This document shows positions 29,876-38,168 of a stretch of DNA of 64,000 nt, piece after piece. The position numbers and the translations under genes are program-made. The stretch spans positions 868,001 to 932,000 of the forward strand of contig NZ_WRXL01000001.1 of assembly GCF_010119195.1 (NCBI RefSeq). Reading direction: 5' to 3'. The notes beneath the pieces were generated by a model. It saw only the letters and a program-made list of their open reading frames with translations. It was not told the origin of the DNA and made no database searches. The DNA is from Haloarcula salina (GTDB lineage: Archaea; Halobacteriota; Halobacteria; Halobacteriales; Haloarculaceae). Within the stretch, counting starts at the first letter, position 1. Every line of letters starts with the position of its first letter.

Positions 29876-30251
29876 ACCGTTCGCGTTGCGGCCAGCGTCT
29901 AATAAAGACTGGTGCGCTCACGCGACGAGGTGCCGAGCCCGGCGAACGGACCGATACGCGGCCACAGACACGCCAGATGGAAGCGGTCCGAGCCGTGACA
30001 CATGGCTGTGCCGGATGTGCGTGGCGGCACATGGAATGTGCCGGGGGGAACGCTCTTGAAGGAGACGCAAGGCGACACCGGTACCGGCCGGCCACCGAGC
30101 GGGACCAGTCCACGACGCGTGGGCATCACGGCGGCGCTCGGTCACCGACCCGACGACGCGCGGAAACGTCGTTCCGCCACTATGTATTGTTTCGGGTACT
30201 TGTAGGCATTTGTTTGTCCGACGTAACTTTTAAATACGCTGTATTTATACC
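29876..30251. other. Intergenic region upstream of the PHP/PGF-CTERM gene
   Basis: 376 bases with no credible gene. The right end carries the promoter of the next gene (TTTAAATA, 30229-30236). Around 29997-30045 there is a cluster of related words (ACACATGG, GTGCCGG, GTGCGTG, GCACATGG, GTGCCGG), a weak internal repeat of unknown meaning. Confidence 0.4.
30229..30236 (+). promoter_or_regulatory. TATA element of the PHP/PGF-CTERM operon
   Basis: TTTAAATA lies 16-23 bases before GTG 30252 and 25-32 before GTG 30261. The second spacing suits a leaderless start better, so the protein may begin three codons later than annotated. Confidence 0.55.
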
Positions 30252-33200
30252 GTGCACAAAGTGACATCCAGTAACAACGTCCGTTCGCTAGCGCTTAGCA
30301 TCGTTCTCGTTCTCTCCGTCGTGAGCGGTCCTGTGGCCGCTTCGGCGACGACGTCGGCACAGCCGACGAACGCGAGCGCCGCGGCGACGGCACAGACCGC
30401 ACAGAATTCGAGCGCACCGGCCGTGAACTGTCAGCTGAACCAGAGCTGCCCGAGGCCTGATAGTTCGGTCGACCTCAACGCCAGCGGAGCCGGCGTCGAC
30501 GTGCTCATCGACGGGAGCCATCAGGGTTCGACGTTCACGAAGTTCGCGAACCGGCTCAGCGAGCGGGGGTACGACGTGGACACGAAGCGCTCCACCACGG
30601 GCGGGCTGACCTCGTGGAACGACTCGGCCGCGAGCGGGCTGTCGGACTACGACGTGGTTATCATCCCGGTCCCGCAGACCGCTTACAGCGAGGCCGAGCA
30701 GCGGGCGCTGGACGAGTACGTCCGCAACGGCGGCAGCCTGTTCGTCGTGGCCGACTGGACCTCGCCGCTGCAGGGCAACGCGGGGAAGCTCAACGACATC
30801 ACCGACCCGTACGGGCTCCACTTCAACGGCGAGAGCGACAAGTGGCTGCGCAACATCCAGGACCCGACTAACAAGACCGTCGAGGACTACGAGTGGCGAG
30901 TAGTCCTGCACAACACCGGGAATCATCCCGTCACCGACGGCGTCGAGACGGTGGAGTACGACGGCGTCAGCATCAACGTGACCGACACGGACAACGGGAC
31001 CCAGGCCCCGCTGCTGTACGGCGACGAGGACACCTACGAGTACACGTACTCGACGACCGAGGAGCGCTTCCCCGGCGGGGAGCGCATCGTCGGCGCGGCC
31101 GCGACGTGGGACATCGGCCAGAACGGCCGCGTCGTCGCCTTCGGCAGCCAGAAGTCGCTGACGACCTACCTCACCGACGAGTGGCAGGCCGAACACCAGC
31201 AGACCGACACCCGGCCGTTCCTGTTCCGGACGGTGAAGTGGCTGGCCGCCTCGGGCCACGTCGAGCGCCCCGAGAGGCCGGTCGCGGTCACCGGCGAGCG
31301 GCTCAAGGGCGGCGAGACGCCCGCCAACGAGACCATCGTCCTGAAGAACAGCGAGGTCGCTGTCGCCATCGGGACCGAGAGCAACGGGCCCTTCGGCACG
31401 CTCCCCGGCGGCATCTACGACGCCAACGCCTACGGGCTGACGACCGACCAGATCGGCGTCGCCGAGTTCGCGTTCAACAACTTCGGCACGTGGCCCGTCT
31501 ACGAGTCCTTCGAGCGCCAGAACGCCACCGGACCGAACGGCGCGGCGGTCGTCACCGCGACCGGCCACGCCAGTAGCAATCCGAACGTCTCGCTCACGAC
31601 GACGTACACGCTGCCGGCCAACTCCAGTCACGTCTGGATCAACACGACGATGGAGAACGGCGGCGACCGGCGCCTCCCGGTCAACGACTCAGAGCGCCTC
31701 CAGAGCGGGGCGGCACTGAGTTCCGAGGGCCAGTCCACCTGGCTCCCCGGTTCGGGGACTATCGAGGAGACGCGCGCGCCGCCGGTGAGCGCCGACACGC
31801 TCACCCAGCCGTGGGCCGCGCTGACCGGCGACCGAGTCAGCTACGGCGTCTGGGGCGGGAACGGCTCGTTCACCTCGTACACGGCCTCCTCGACGTGGGT
31901 CGATCCGTGGCTCGAACACCGCCTCGACCCCGGCGAGTCCCAGTCCGCAGAGTTCGCCTTCTTCGTCGGCGCGGACGGGTCCAGTAGCGCGACCAGCGAG
32001 TACTACAACCGTCAGACCGACGCCGACGTGGGCTCGGTGACCGGCACGGTCGAGAGCGCGGACAACGAGTCCGTCTCGCGGGCCACGGTCACCGCCTCGA
32101 CGGACGACGGCGCGTTCACGTACACCGTCGGGACCGACGAGGGGTCGTACGACCTCGACCTGCCGGCCGGCGAGTACACCCTCCGGGCGGAGGCACCGGG
32201 CTTCGCGCCCTCCGAGTCCAAGACCGTGACCGTCACCGAGGGCGAGACGGCGGCCGTCTCCTTCGACACGCTCGAAGGCCCCGCGCCGGTCAACGTCACC
32301 ACGTCGCTGAACGACAGCGGGCAGGTCAGCCCGGCCGACGCCCGGATCACGGTCCTCGACGAGGGCACGGCGGTCAAGACCGTCTACACGCAGACGACGC
32401 CCGTCGGAACGGCGTCCTTCGAACTGCCGCCCGGTAACTACACCCTCGTCCTGAACCACGGGACCGAGTACAACACCGAACCGGTCCGCAAGAACGTCTC
32501 CGTGACGCCGGGCGAGGCAGTCACGGTCAACGCCACGTTCACGGAAGAACTCGACCCCAGCGAAAACGACTGGGTCAGCGTCGACCCGCACGCCCACAGC
32601 AGCGTGAGCTTCGACGGCAAGACGCCGATCGACAACTTCCTCGCCATCCAGAAGTCCTCGGGCGTCGACGCGGTGTTCATCTCGGACCACAACGCCATCG
32701 GCGGCTGGGGCTCGATGCAGTCCCAGGCCGAGGCGCGCGACGAGCTGTTCATCCGCAGCGAGGAGATCACCACCGGTGACCTCGGACACTTCAACCCCTA
32801 CCCGATGCACGGCGAGGAGATGGTCGACTCCGAGGGGACGCTCGTGGAGTTCATCGAGGAGTCCCGCGCCCAGCACAACGCGACCGTCTTCCAGATCAAC
32901 CATCCCGGAGACCGCTTCGTCGACCTCTCTGAAGCGCCCGGACAGGAGGACGAGTACCTCCCGATGGTCGACGCCATCGAGGCGTATAACGGCGAGTACG
33001 GGGCCGGTGACGCCGCCAGCGTCCGCGGGCTGTTCAATCTCTGGAATCAGGGCTACGACATCGCCGCGACCGGGGTCAGCGACGACCACTGCTCGCAGTG
33101 CTTCCCGGTCAAGTACGGCAGCGCCCGCACGCGGGCCTACGTCGAAGGCAACGTCACCGCCGACAAGTGGGCGCAGTCCGTGAAGGACGGCCACACCTAC

Positions 33201-33746
33201 GCGACGTACGGACCGGCCGTCCAGTTCACCGTCGCTGACCGGATGCCCGGCGAGACCGTCACCACGACGGCCGGGTCGAACGTCACCGCCGAGGCCACGG
33301 TCCGTAACCTCGACGAACTCGCGTACGCCCACGTCATCAGGAACGGCACGACCGTCGCCAACGTCACGCTCGACGGGACGAACGACACGATGCGTACCGA
33401 GGTCCCGGTCGACGGGAACGCCTGGGTCGCGTTCCGTGTCGTCGACGTTGACGGCGACCGCGCGCTGACCAGTCCCGTCTGGATCGCGACCGGCCAGCGG
33501 GGCGAGTCCGACACCGAGAGCGACGGCGAGTCGGGCGGCGCGGCGTCCGACGACACCGAGACGGCCACCGACGCGAGCGGGACCGCGACCGACGCCGAGC
33601 CGGCGACCGAATCCGGCGGCGGGGCGACCCAGACCGACGCCGCGGGAACCGAGACCGCCGCGGCCGCTGGCCCCGGCTTCACCGCCGTCGCGGCGCTGAT
33701 CGCGCTCGTCGGCGCGGCCCTGCTAACGGCCCGGCGGGGCGAGTGA
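30252..33746 (+). CDS. Secreted multidomain PHP-family metallohydrolase with PGF-CTERM anchor
   Basis: A 1164-residue exported protein. A Sec-type signal peptide (about residues 10-32) is followed by a Ser/Thr/Ala stretch and then a DUF4350/GATase-like domain (about 78-175; VDVLIDGSHQG, DYDVVIIPVPQ, GGSLFVVADWTS). A large beta-rich middle precedes a carboxypeptidase-regulatory-like beta domain (about 595-680). The PHP (CehA/McbA-like) metal domain spans about 775-1000, with DPHAHSS (about 779), ISDHN, EEITTGDLGH, INHPGD and VSDDHC. It ends in a Thr/Ser/Glu-rich spacer and PGF-CTERM signal (GPGF, then a helix and RRGE) for archaeosortase processing and lipid anchoring. No ATG; GTG start at 30252 or 30261. 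The substrate is unknown; the family includes carbamate and phosphoester hydrolases. It is followed after 3 bases by a His-rich lipoprotein. Confidence 0.82.
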   Translation: MHKVTSSNNVRSLALSIVLVLSVVSGPVAASATTSAQPTNASAAATAQTAQNSSAPAVNCQLNQSCPRPDSSVDLNASGAGVDVLIDGSHQGSTFTKFANRLSERGYDVDTKRSTTGGLTSWNDSAASGLSDYDVVIIPVPQTAYSEAEQRALDEYVRNGGSLFVVADWTSPLQGNAGKLNDITDPYGLHFNGESDKWLRNIQDPTNKTVEDYEWRVVLHNTGNHPVTDGVETVEYDGVSINVTDTDNGTQAPLLYGDEDTYEYTYSTTEERFPGGERIVGAAATWDIGQNGRVVAFGSQKSLTTYLTDEWQAEHQQTDTRPFLFRTVKWLAASGHVERPERPVAVTGERLKGGETPANETIVLKNSEVAVAIGTESNGPFGTLPGGIYDANAYGLTTDQIGVAEFAFNNFGTWPVYESFERQNATGPNGAAVVTATGHASSNPNVSLTTTYTLPANSSHVWINTTMENGGDRRLPVNDSERLQSGAALSSEGQSTWLPGSGTIEETRAPPVSADTLTQPWAALTGDRVSYGVWGGNGSFTSYTASSTWVDPWLEHRLDPGESQSAEFAFFVGADGSSSATSEYYNRQTDADVGSVTGTVESADNESVSRATVTASTDDGAFTYTVGTDEGSYDLDLPAGEYTLRAEAPGFAPSESKTVTVTEGETAAVSFDTLEGPAPVNVTTSLNDSGQVSPADARITVLDEGTAVKTVYTQTTPVGTASFELPPGNYTLVLNHGTEYNTEPVRKNVSVTPGEAVTVNATFTEELDPSENDWVSVDPHAHSSVSFDGKTPIDNFLAIQKSSGVDAVFISDHNAIGGWGSMQSQAEARDELFIRSEEITTGDLGHFNPYPMHGEEMVDSEGTLVEFIEESRAQHNATVFQINHPGDRFVDLSEAPGQEDEYLPMVDAIEAYNGEYGAGDAASVRGLFNLWNQGYDIAATGVSDDHCSQCFPVKYGSARTRAYVEGNVTADKWAQSVKDGHTYATYGPAVQFTVADRMPGETVTTTAGSNVTAEATVRNLDELAYAHVIRNGTTVANVTLDGTNDTMRTEVPVDGNAWVAFRVVDVDGDRALTSPVWIATGQRGESDTESDGESGGAASDDTETATDASGTATDAEPATESGGGATQTDAAGTETAAAAGPGFTAVAALIALVGAALLTARRGE

Positions 33747-33749
33747 ACC

Positions 33750-34520
33750 ATGCGGGACGTCAGCCAGCGGTCGACGCGGCGGGGGTTCCTCGGGACCCTC
33801 GCGCTGGCGGCGGCATCGAGCGCCGGCTGTAGCGGGTTCGGCGCGTCCTCGGGCCAGTCCGACCCCACCGGTGCATCCGGATCGAGCCCCGAGACGGCCG
33901 CCCCGACGCGGACGCCGACCGAGGCGGACCACGAGCACGGCCACGACCACAGTACCGAGGACAGCGATCACGACGAGGCCCACACCCACGAGGACCACGC
34001 GGACGCGGCCGGTCCGCTCGGGTCGTTCGAGTCGTCGCTTCGCGAGCGCTTCGTCGACGTCGAGTCGCTCAGCGTCGAGGACGGCCGCGTCAGGCTGACG
34101 TACGTCACGCAGAGCACCCGGAGCCACGAGATCGCCGCGGGCATCGAGACGGTCGTCGTCTCGTTCGTGCAGGCCTACGCCGACGACTGGCGGGTCGACG
34201 GCCTCGACGCGAAGCTGATCGAGCCCTCGGGGACGGTGATGGGCTACTGGCGGACCGAAACCCGGTGGGCCAGGCCCGTCGTCTCGGGCCACGAGACCCG
34301 CACCGCGCTCCTCGAACGCACGCTCGACACCTACCACGGCCGTCTGACGCGCGACCACAGCCACGGCGACGGTGGCAGCGAGAATAGCGAAGGCGCTCAC
34401 GACCACAGCGACGGAGATGGCGAGCACAGTCACGACGAAACCGATGCCGGACACAGTCACGGAGACGGCAGTGGCGACCACGCGCACGAGCCGACGGGGA
34501 CGGGCCACACCGACGGGTGA
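33750..34520 (+). CDS. Tat lipoprotein with two His/Asp-rich segments
   Basis: A 256-residue lipoprotein. STRRGFLGTLALAAASSAGC gives a Tat signal and a lipobox with Cys at about residue 28. The first His-rich stretch lies at about residues 60-85 (DHEHGHDHS, then HTHEDH). A compact domain of about 110 residues follows (FESSLRERFVDVESLSVEDGRVRLTY ... VVVSFVQAYADDWRVDGLDAKL), and a longer His/Gly/Asp-rich tail (about 200-256). It starts 3 bases after the PHP gene, so it is probably cotranscribed. The His-rich segments strongly suggest zinc, nickel or cobalt binding outside the membrane. The central domain is a haloarchaeal family of unknown function. Confidence 0.8.
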   Translation: MRDVSQRSTRRGFLGTLALAAASSAGCSGFGASSGQSDPTGASGSSPETAAPTRTPTEADHEHGHDHSTEDSDHDEAHTHEDHADAAGPLGSFESSLRERFVDVESLSVEDGRVRLTYVTQSTRSHEIAAGIETVVVSFVQAYADDWRVDGLDAKLIEPSGTVMGYWRTETRWARPVVSGHETRTALLERTLDTYHGRLTRDHSHGDGGSENSEGAHDHSDGDGEHSHDETDAGHSHGDGSGDHAHEPTGTGHTDG

Positions 34521-34597
34521 TCGGAGGCCCGGGCGACCGCCGTCGCTCGACGGTGGCGAACGAATCAGCAGGAAATTTCGGTTCCGTCGCGACCGAC

Positions 34598-34792
34598 TCA
34601 GATGCCGAACAGCGAATGGAGGCTGACGCCGACGTCGAAGTGCTCGACGAGGCGGTAGCCGACGAGGATGCCGGCGATGCCCATGACGCCCGCGAGGTTC
34701 GGCGGGGCCGGAATCGGAACGTCGAGGAGGCCGAAGGCGACGCCGGTGAAGACGCCGGTCATCGTCGCGAGGACGACGAGCGAGAGATTCAT
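34598..34792 (-). CDS. XapX domain membrane protein
   Basis: A 64-residue protein with two hydrophobic helices. Motifs IPAPPNLAGVMGIAGILVGY match the XapX domain (a small family often next to xanthine or transport genes; function unknown). I choose ATG 34792 (MNLSLVVLATM); the ATG at 34933 would add an unlikely Arg-rich tail. It is convergent with the lipoprotein gene. Confidence 0.85.
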   Translation of the reverse strand: MNLSLVVLATMTGVFTGVAFGLLDVPIPAPPNLAGVMGIAGILVGYRLVEHFDVGVSLHSLFGI

Positions 34793-35207
34793 CGGGCGCT
34801 CACCCCGTCCGTCAGCCGCGGTGCGGTCGCGTCGTCGCGGGTCGAACTGCGTGTCATTGGTGAGACAGGGAACGGCGTCGACGGATAAGTATGCTCGCTC
34901 TCGTCGCCGCAGTGCGTCGAACTCACATACCACTGCGGCTGGTCGAGTATCCCGGGTTCATAGAAGGCGATTCGATATCCAGATAATTGCCTTTGTAATA
35001 CATATCTGCATCGTAAGAGTTCATATCTCCGATATTGGCCAAGTAATGCAGAATTTGGAACTAGATTTGAGTATATAGGTATTTTCTCGATATTTTTCAC
35101 TATATAGACGTATAACGTCGATAGTCGTCAGCACTTCAGTGAGACGGCACCGTCCTGTCGGTTCCGCGGACTGGCCATTTATAAGAGTTGCACGATAAAT
35201 GATGACG
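34793..35207. other. AT-rich intergenic region
   Basis: 415 bases without a gene. From about 34970 to 35130 it is markedly AT-rich compared with the rest of the window, with TATATAG, TATTTTCTCGATATTTTTC and repeated GATAT words. It separates the divergently transcribed XapX gene and quinone oxidoreductase gene. The promoter of the latter is at 35177-35187. Confidence 0.45.
35177..35187 (+). promoter_or_regulatory. TATA element of the MDR oxidoreductase gene
   Basis: ATTTATAAGAG is centred 27 bases before the third of three nearby ATGs (35199, 35202 and 35208), which selects 35208 as a leaderless start. Confidence 0.6.
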
Positions 35208-36248
35208 ATGCAAGCCGTTCAGTTCGACCACCACGGCGACCGTGACGTGCTCGAGTATGGCGAGTTCCCGGACCCGGAGCCGGGACGCGACGAGGTAGTG
35301 ATCGACGTGAAGGCCGCCGCGTTGAACCACCTGGACATCTGGACGCGGCGGGGCCTCCCCGGCGTCGACCTCGACATGCCCCACATCCCCGGCAGCGACG
35401 GCGCGGGCGTCGTGAGCGAGGTGGGCGAGGACGTATCGCGATTCGAACCCGGCGACCGCGTCGCCGTTCTCGCTGGCAAGAGCGGCGGGGGCGACGAGTT
35501 CACGCGGAAGGGCGACCCGACGCTCGCACCGGACTTCCACATCATCGGCGAGCACGTCCGCGGCGTCCACAGCGAGTTCGCCGCCGTGCCGGCCGAGAAC
35601 CTCACGCCGGTCCCCGAGGGCGTCGACTGGGAGACGGCCGCCGCGGCCCCGCTCGTGTTCCAGACCGCCTGGCGGATGCTCCGCGACCGCGGCGATCTGA
35701 AGGCCGGCGAGTCGGTGCTCGTCCTCGGCGCGTCCGGCGGCGTCGGCCACGCCGCCGTCCAGGTCGCCGACCACGCGGGCGCTGAGGTGTTCGCGACGGC
35801 CAGCAGCCAGGAGAAGCTCGACTACGCCGCCGAACTGGGCGCGGACCACACAATCAACTACGCGGAGACGGACTTCGCGAGCGAGATCCGCGACCTGACC
35901 GACGGCCGCGGTGTCGACATGGTCGTCGACCACGTCGGCGCACAGACCTGGCAGGACTCGCTCAAGAGCCTCGTCAAGGGCGGCCGCGTGGTGACCTGCG
36001 GCGCGACGACGGGCGGCACCCCCGAGACGGACCTGAACCGCATCTTCTGGAACCAGCTTCAGGTGATCGGGTCGACGATGGCGACGCCGGGCCAGGCCGA
36101 CGAGGTGCTCGAACTGGTCTGGGAGGGGCACATGGAGCCGCGCGTCCGCGAGACGCTGCCGATGAGCGAGATCGCCCGCGCCCACGAGATCATCGAGAAC
36201 CGCGAGGGCTTCGGGAAAGTGGTCGTCGTCCCGGACAGCGAGCTGTAG
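35208..36248 (+). CDS. Zinc-type alcohol dehydrogenase/quinone oxidoreductase (MDR family)
   Basis: A 346-residue medium-chain dehydrogenase. The N-terminal GroES-like domain has IPGSDGAGVV; residues ALNHLDIWTRRG and HVRGVHSEFAAVP follow. The Rossmann domain carries LVLGASGGVGHAAVQVA and a substrate-domain end with AHEIIENREGFGKVVV. Several of the structural-zinc cysteines of classical alcohol dehydrogenases are missing, so it is closer to zinc-free quinone oxidoreductases/enoyl reductases. The start is chosen from the TATA spacing; ATG 35199 would add three residues. The substrate is not known. Confidence 0.88.
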   Translation: MQAVQFDHHGDRDVLEYGEFPDPEPGRDEVVIDVKAAALNHLDIWTRRGLPGVDLDMPHIPGSDGAGVVSEVGEDVSRFEPGDRVAVLAGKSGGGDEFTRKGDPTLAPDFHIIGEHVRGVHSEFAAVPAENLTPVPEGVDWETAAAAPLVFQTAWRMLRDRGDLKAGESVLVLGASGGVGHAAVQVADHAGAEVFATASSQEKLDYAAELGADHTINYAETDFASEIRDLTDGRGVDMVVDHVGAQTWQDSLKSLVKGGRVVTCGATTGGTPETDLNRIFWNQLQVIGSTMATPGQADEVLELVWEGHMEPRVRETLPMSEIARAHEIIENREGFGKVVVVPDSEL

Positions 36249-36271
36249 GTCGCTCGTCGCGGGTTCGACGG

Positions 36272-37483
36272 CTACTCCGTCCCGAACCGCTCGACCGCGA
36301 ACCGTTCGAAGGGCGCTGAGTACTGCATCAGCATCGTCCCCAGCACGCTCATGACGAGCACGTAGGCGACGGTGAAGGAGTAAATCGCGTTGGCGAGATC
36401 GACCGACAGCGACACGCCCGCGCCCGTCAGCGCGACGGCGGCGATGATGAGCGAGAACTCCCCGCGCGTGACCATGCCGAGACCGACGCGCATCGACCGC
36501 CGCGGGCCGAGGTCGTACGCGCGGCCGCCGAGATAGCCCGAGAGGATCTTGGTCGGCGTCGTGACGACGACGGCGGCGGCGACGAGGCCAGCGACGCCGG
36601 GGAACAGCGTCGGATCGGTCTCGACGCCGATCCAGAAGAAGAACACGGCCGCGAACGTGTCCCGGACCGGTTCCAGCAGGTTTTCGAGGTCGTGGGCGTG
36701 CGAGGTCGGGGCGAACGCCATGCCGACGAAGAAGGCCGCGACGGCCTCGCTGACGCCGATGGCGAGGGCCACGCCGGCGATCAGAACCGTGACGCCGACG
36801 GCCCGCAACACCTTGTACTCGTTAGAGTTGGTCTCGAGCGCCCGCTCGAACCACGGCGTGCCGTACTGCGCCAGCAGGAGGAGGCCGACGATGAACGCGA
36901 GCGCGACGCCGACGGAGGTCGCGGCGGCCCCCACGTCGGATCCGCCGGTGACGAGCGCCGCGGCGACGGTGAGATACACCGCGATGAACAGGTCCTCGAA
37001 GACGAGGGACCCGAGCATCGGTTCGGCCTCGTCGTTGGCGATCCAGCCGAGGTCGATGAGCGACTTGGTGATGATGGCCGACGAGGAGATGTAGACGATG
37101 CCGGCCACCAGCACGGCCGCGAGCGGGTCGCGAAACAGCGCGAACCCGAGCAGCAGGCCGGCCCCGAAGTTGATGCCAAGGTCGAGGAGTCCCGCTCTCC
37201 CGATGCGCTGGCGGCTCTCGACGAGGCGGTCGAGGTTGAACTCCAGCCCGAGGAAAAAGAGGAGGAAGACGATGCCCAGTTCCGCGCCGATGTCGACGAA
37301 TTCGGAGCCGCCGATGGTGGGGAACTCGACGCCGGCGACGGCGAGGTCGTCGGTCACGGACGGCGACAGCACCATCCCGACGACGATGTACAGCGGGATG
37401 ACGGACTTGTCGACCCTGACGGCGACGACGCCGGCGACGGCCACGGCGGCGAACAGCACGCCCACGCCCAGCAAGTCAGCCAC
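36272..37483 (-). CDS. khtU: KhtU-like K+/H+ antiporter (CPA2 family)
   Basis: A 403-residue membrane protein with about 12 transmembrane segments of the CPA2 type, including the conserved GIVFLLFFLGLEFN region (about 90) and later VTRGEFSLIIA (about 338). It lacks a fused TrkA-N domain. The gene upstream in the same direction encodes a KhtT-like regulatory subunit (35 bases apart), the same pairing as Bacillus KhtTU, where the antiporter exports K+. Role: potassium or pH homeostasis in a cell with molar internal K+. Confidence 0.85.
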   Translation of the reverse strand: MADLLGVGVLFAAVAVAGVVAVRVDKSVIPLYIVVGMVLSPSVTDDLAVAGVEFPTIGGSEFVDIGAELGIVFLLFFLGLEFNLDRLVESRQRIGRAGLLDLGINFGAGLLLGFALFRDPLAAVLVAGIVYISSSAIITKSLIDLGWIANDEAEPMLGSLVFEDLFIAVYLTVAAALVTGGSDVGAAATSVGVALAFIVGLLLLAQYGTPWFERALETNSNEYKVLRAVGVTVLIAGVALAIGVSEAVAAFFVGMAFAPTSHAHDLENLLEPVRDTFAAVFFFWIGVETDPTLFPGVAGLVAAAVVVTTPTKILSGYLGGRAYDLGPRRSMRVGLGMVTRGEFSLIIAAVALTGAGVSLSVDLANAIYSFTVAYVLVMSVLGTMLMQYSAPFERFAVERFGTE

Positions 37484-37517
37484 TCTGGGCCACCTCCCGC
37501 AGTCCGCTCACGTGCAT

Positions 37518-38006
37518 CTATTCGTCACCGGAGAGGAGGTGCTCGAAGGCGTCACAGCTCTCTCGATTGCCGACGACGACGAGGGTGTCGCCCGCCTCGA
37601 TGGTCCGCTCGGGCATCGGCCCCGGAATCACCTCACCGTCGCGCTGGATGGCGACGACGGTCACGCCCGTGCGCTGGCCCACGTCGGCGCTGGCGACCGT
37701 CTCACCGACGAGCGGGGAGTCCGGGTCGACGGCGAACCACTCCAGCAGCGTCCCCTCCGCCAGCATCGTCTCGACGTGGTCGGACTGGACCGGCTGGAAG
37801 TACGCGCCCTCCAGGATGGTCCCGACCAGACGGGCCATCCGATCGGAGAGTTCGACGAGCTTCTCGGAATCGGCGTCGTCGCTCGCTTTCAGGTACAGTT
37901 CGCGGGTCCCCGTGTTGTGCGTGACGATGACCAGTTGCTGGCCGCCGCCGATGTCCACCTCGTGTTTCTTCCCCACGCCGGGCAGGTCGCTCTCGGTCAC
38001 GTCCAT
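37518..38006 (-). CDS. khtT: KhtT-like TrkA-C regulatory subunit
   Basis: A 162-residue soluble protein. N-terminal residues ESDLPGVGKKHEVDIGGGQQLVIV resemble Bacillus KhtT, and the C-terminal half (about 80-162) is an RCK-C/TrkA-C fold ending DTLVVVGNRESCDAFE. It binds a regulatory ligand and gates the antiporter encoded by the next gene. I choose ATG 38006 (MDVTESDLPG); the in-frame ATG at 38123 would add an Arg-rich leader. It is divergent from cbiX with about 160 bases between. Confidence 0.85.
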   Translation of the reverse strand: MDVTESDLPGVGKKHEVDIGGGQQLVIVTHNTGTRELYLKASDDADSEKLVELSDRMARLVGTILEGAYFQPVQSDHVETMLAEGTLLEWFAVDPDSPLVGETVASADVGQRTGVTVVAIQRDGEVIPGPMPERTIEAGDTLVVVGNRESCDAFEHLLSGDE

Positions 38007-38127
38007 ACCCGCGAGATTGCGTCGGCGAGGCAATAAGACCCGGGTGCGAGAGCCGGTTCGAGGAAGGCGCAGGGAGTGACCCAAAGGTATTAGTGGACTC
38101 GACGTAACCCTAAGACAAGCCAACTTT

Positions 38128-38155
38128 CGCTAAGACAAAGTAATTTGTTTTAGCG
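38128..38155. promoter_or_regulatory. Palindromic operator at the cbiX promoter
   Basis: Arms CGCTAAGACAAA and TTTGTTTTAGCG (11 of 12 pairs) are separated by GTAA. A further half-site CTAAGACAAG lies at 38110-38119. The right arm overlaps the likely TATA (ATTTGTTTTAG) placed about 20-25 bases before the cbiX ATG at 38169, so bound protein would block transcription. Confidence 0.6.
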
Positions 38156-38168
38156 ACGGGAGCCACCA

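Noticed and set aside
29997-30045. Cluster of GTGCCGG/ACATGG words as a tandem repeat
   Set aside because: The units are short and imperfect, with no consistent period; likely chance.
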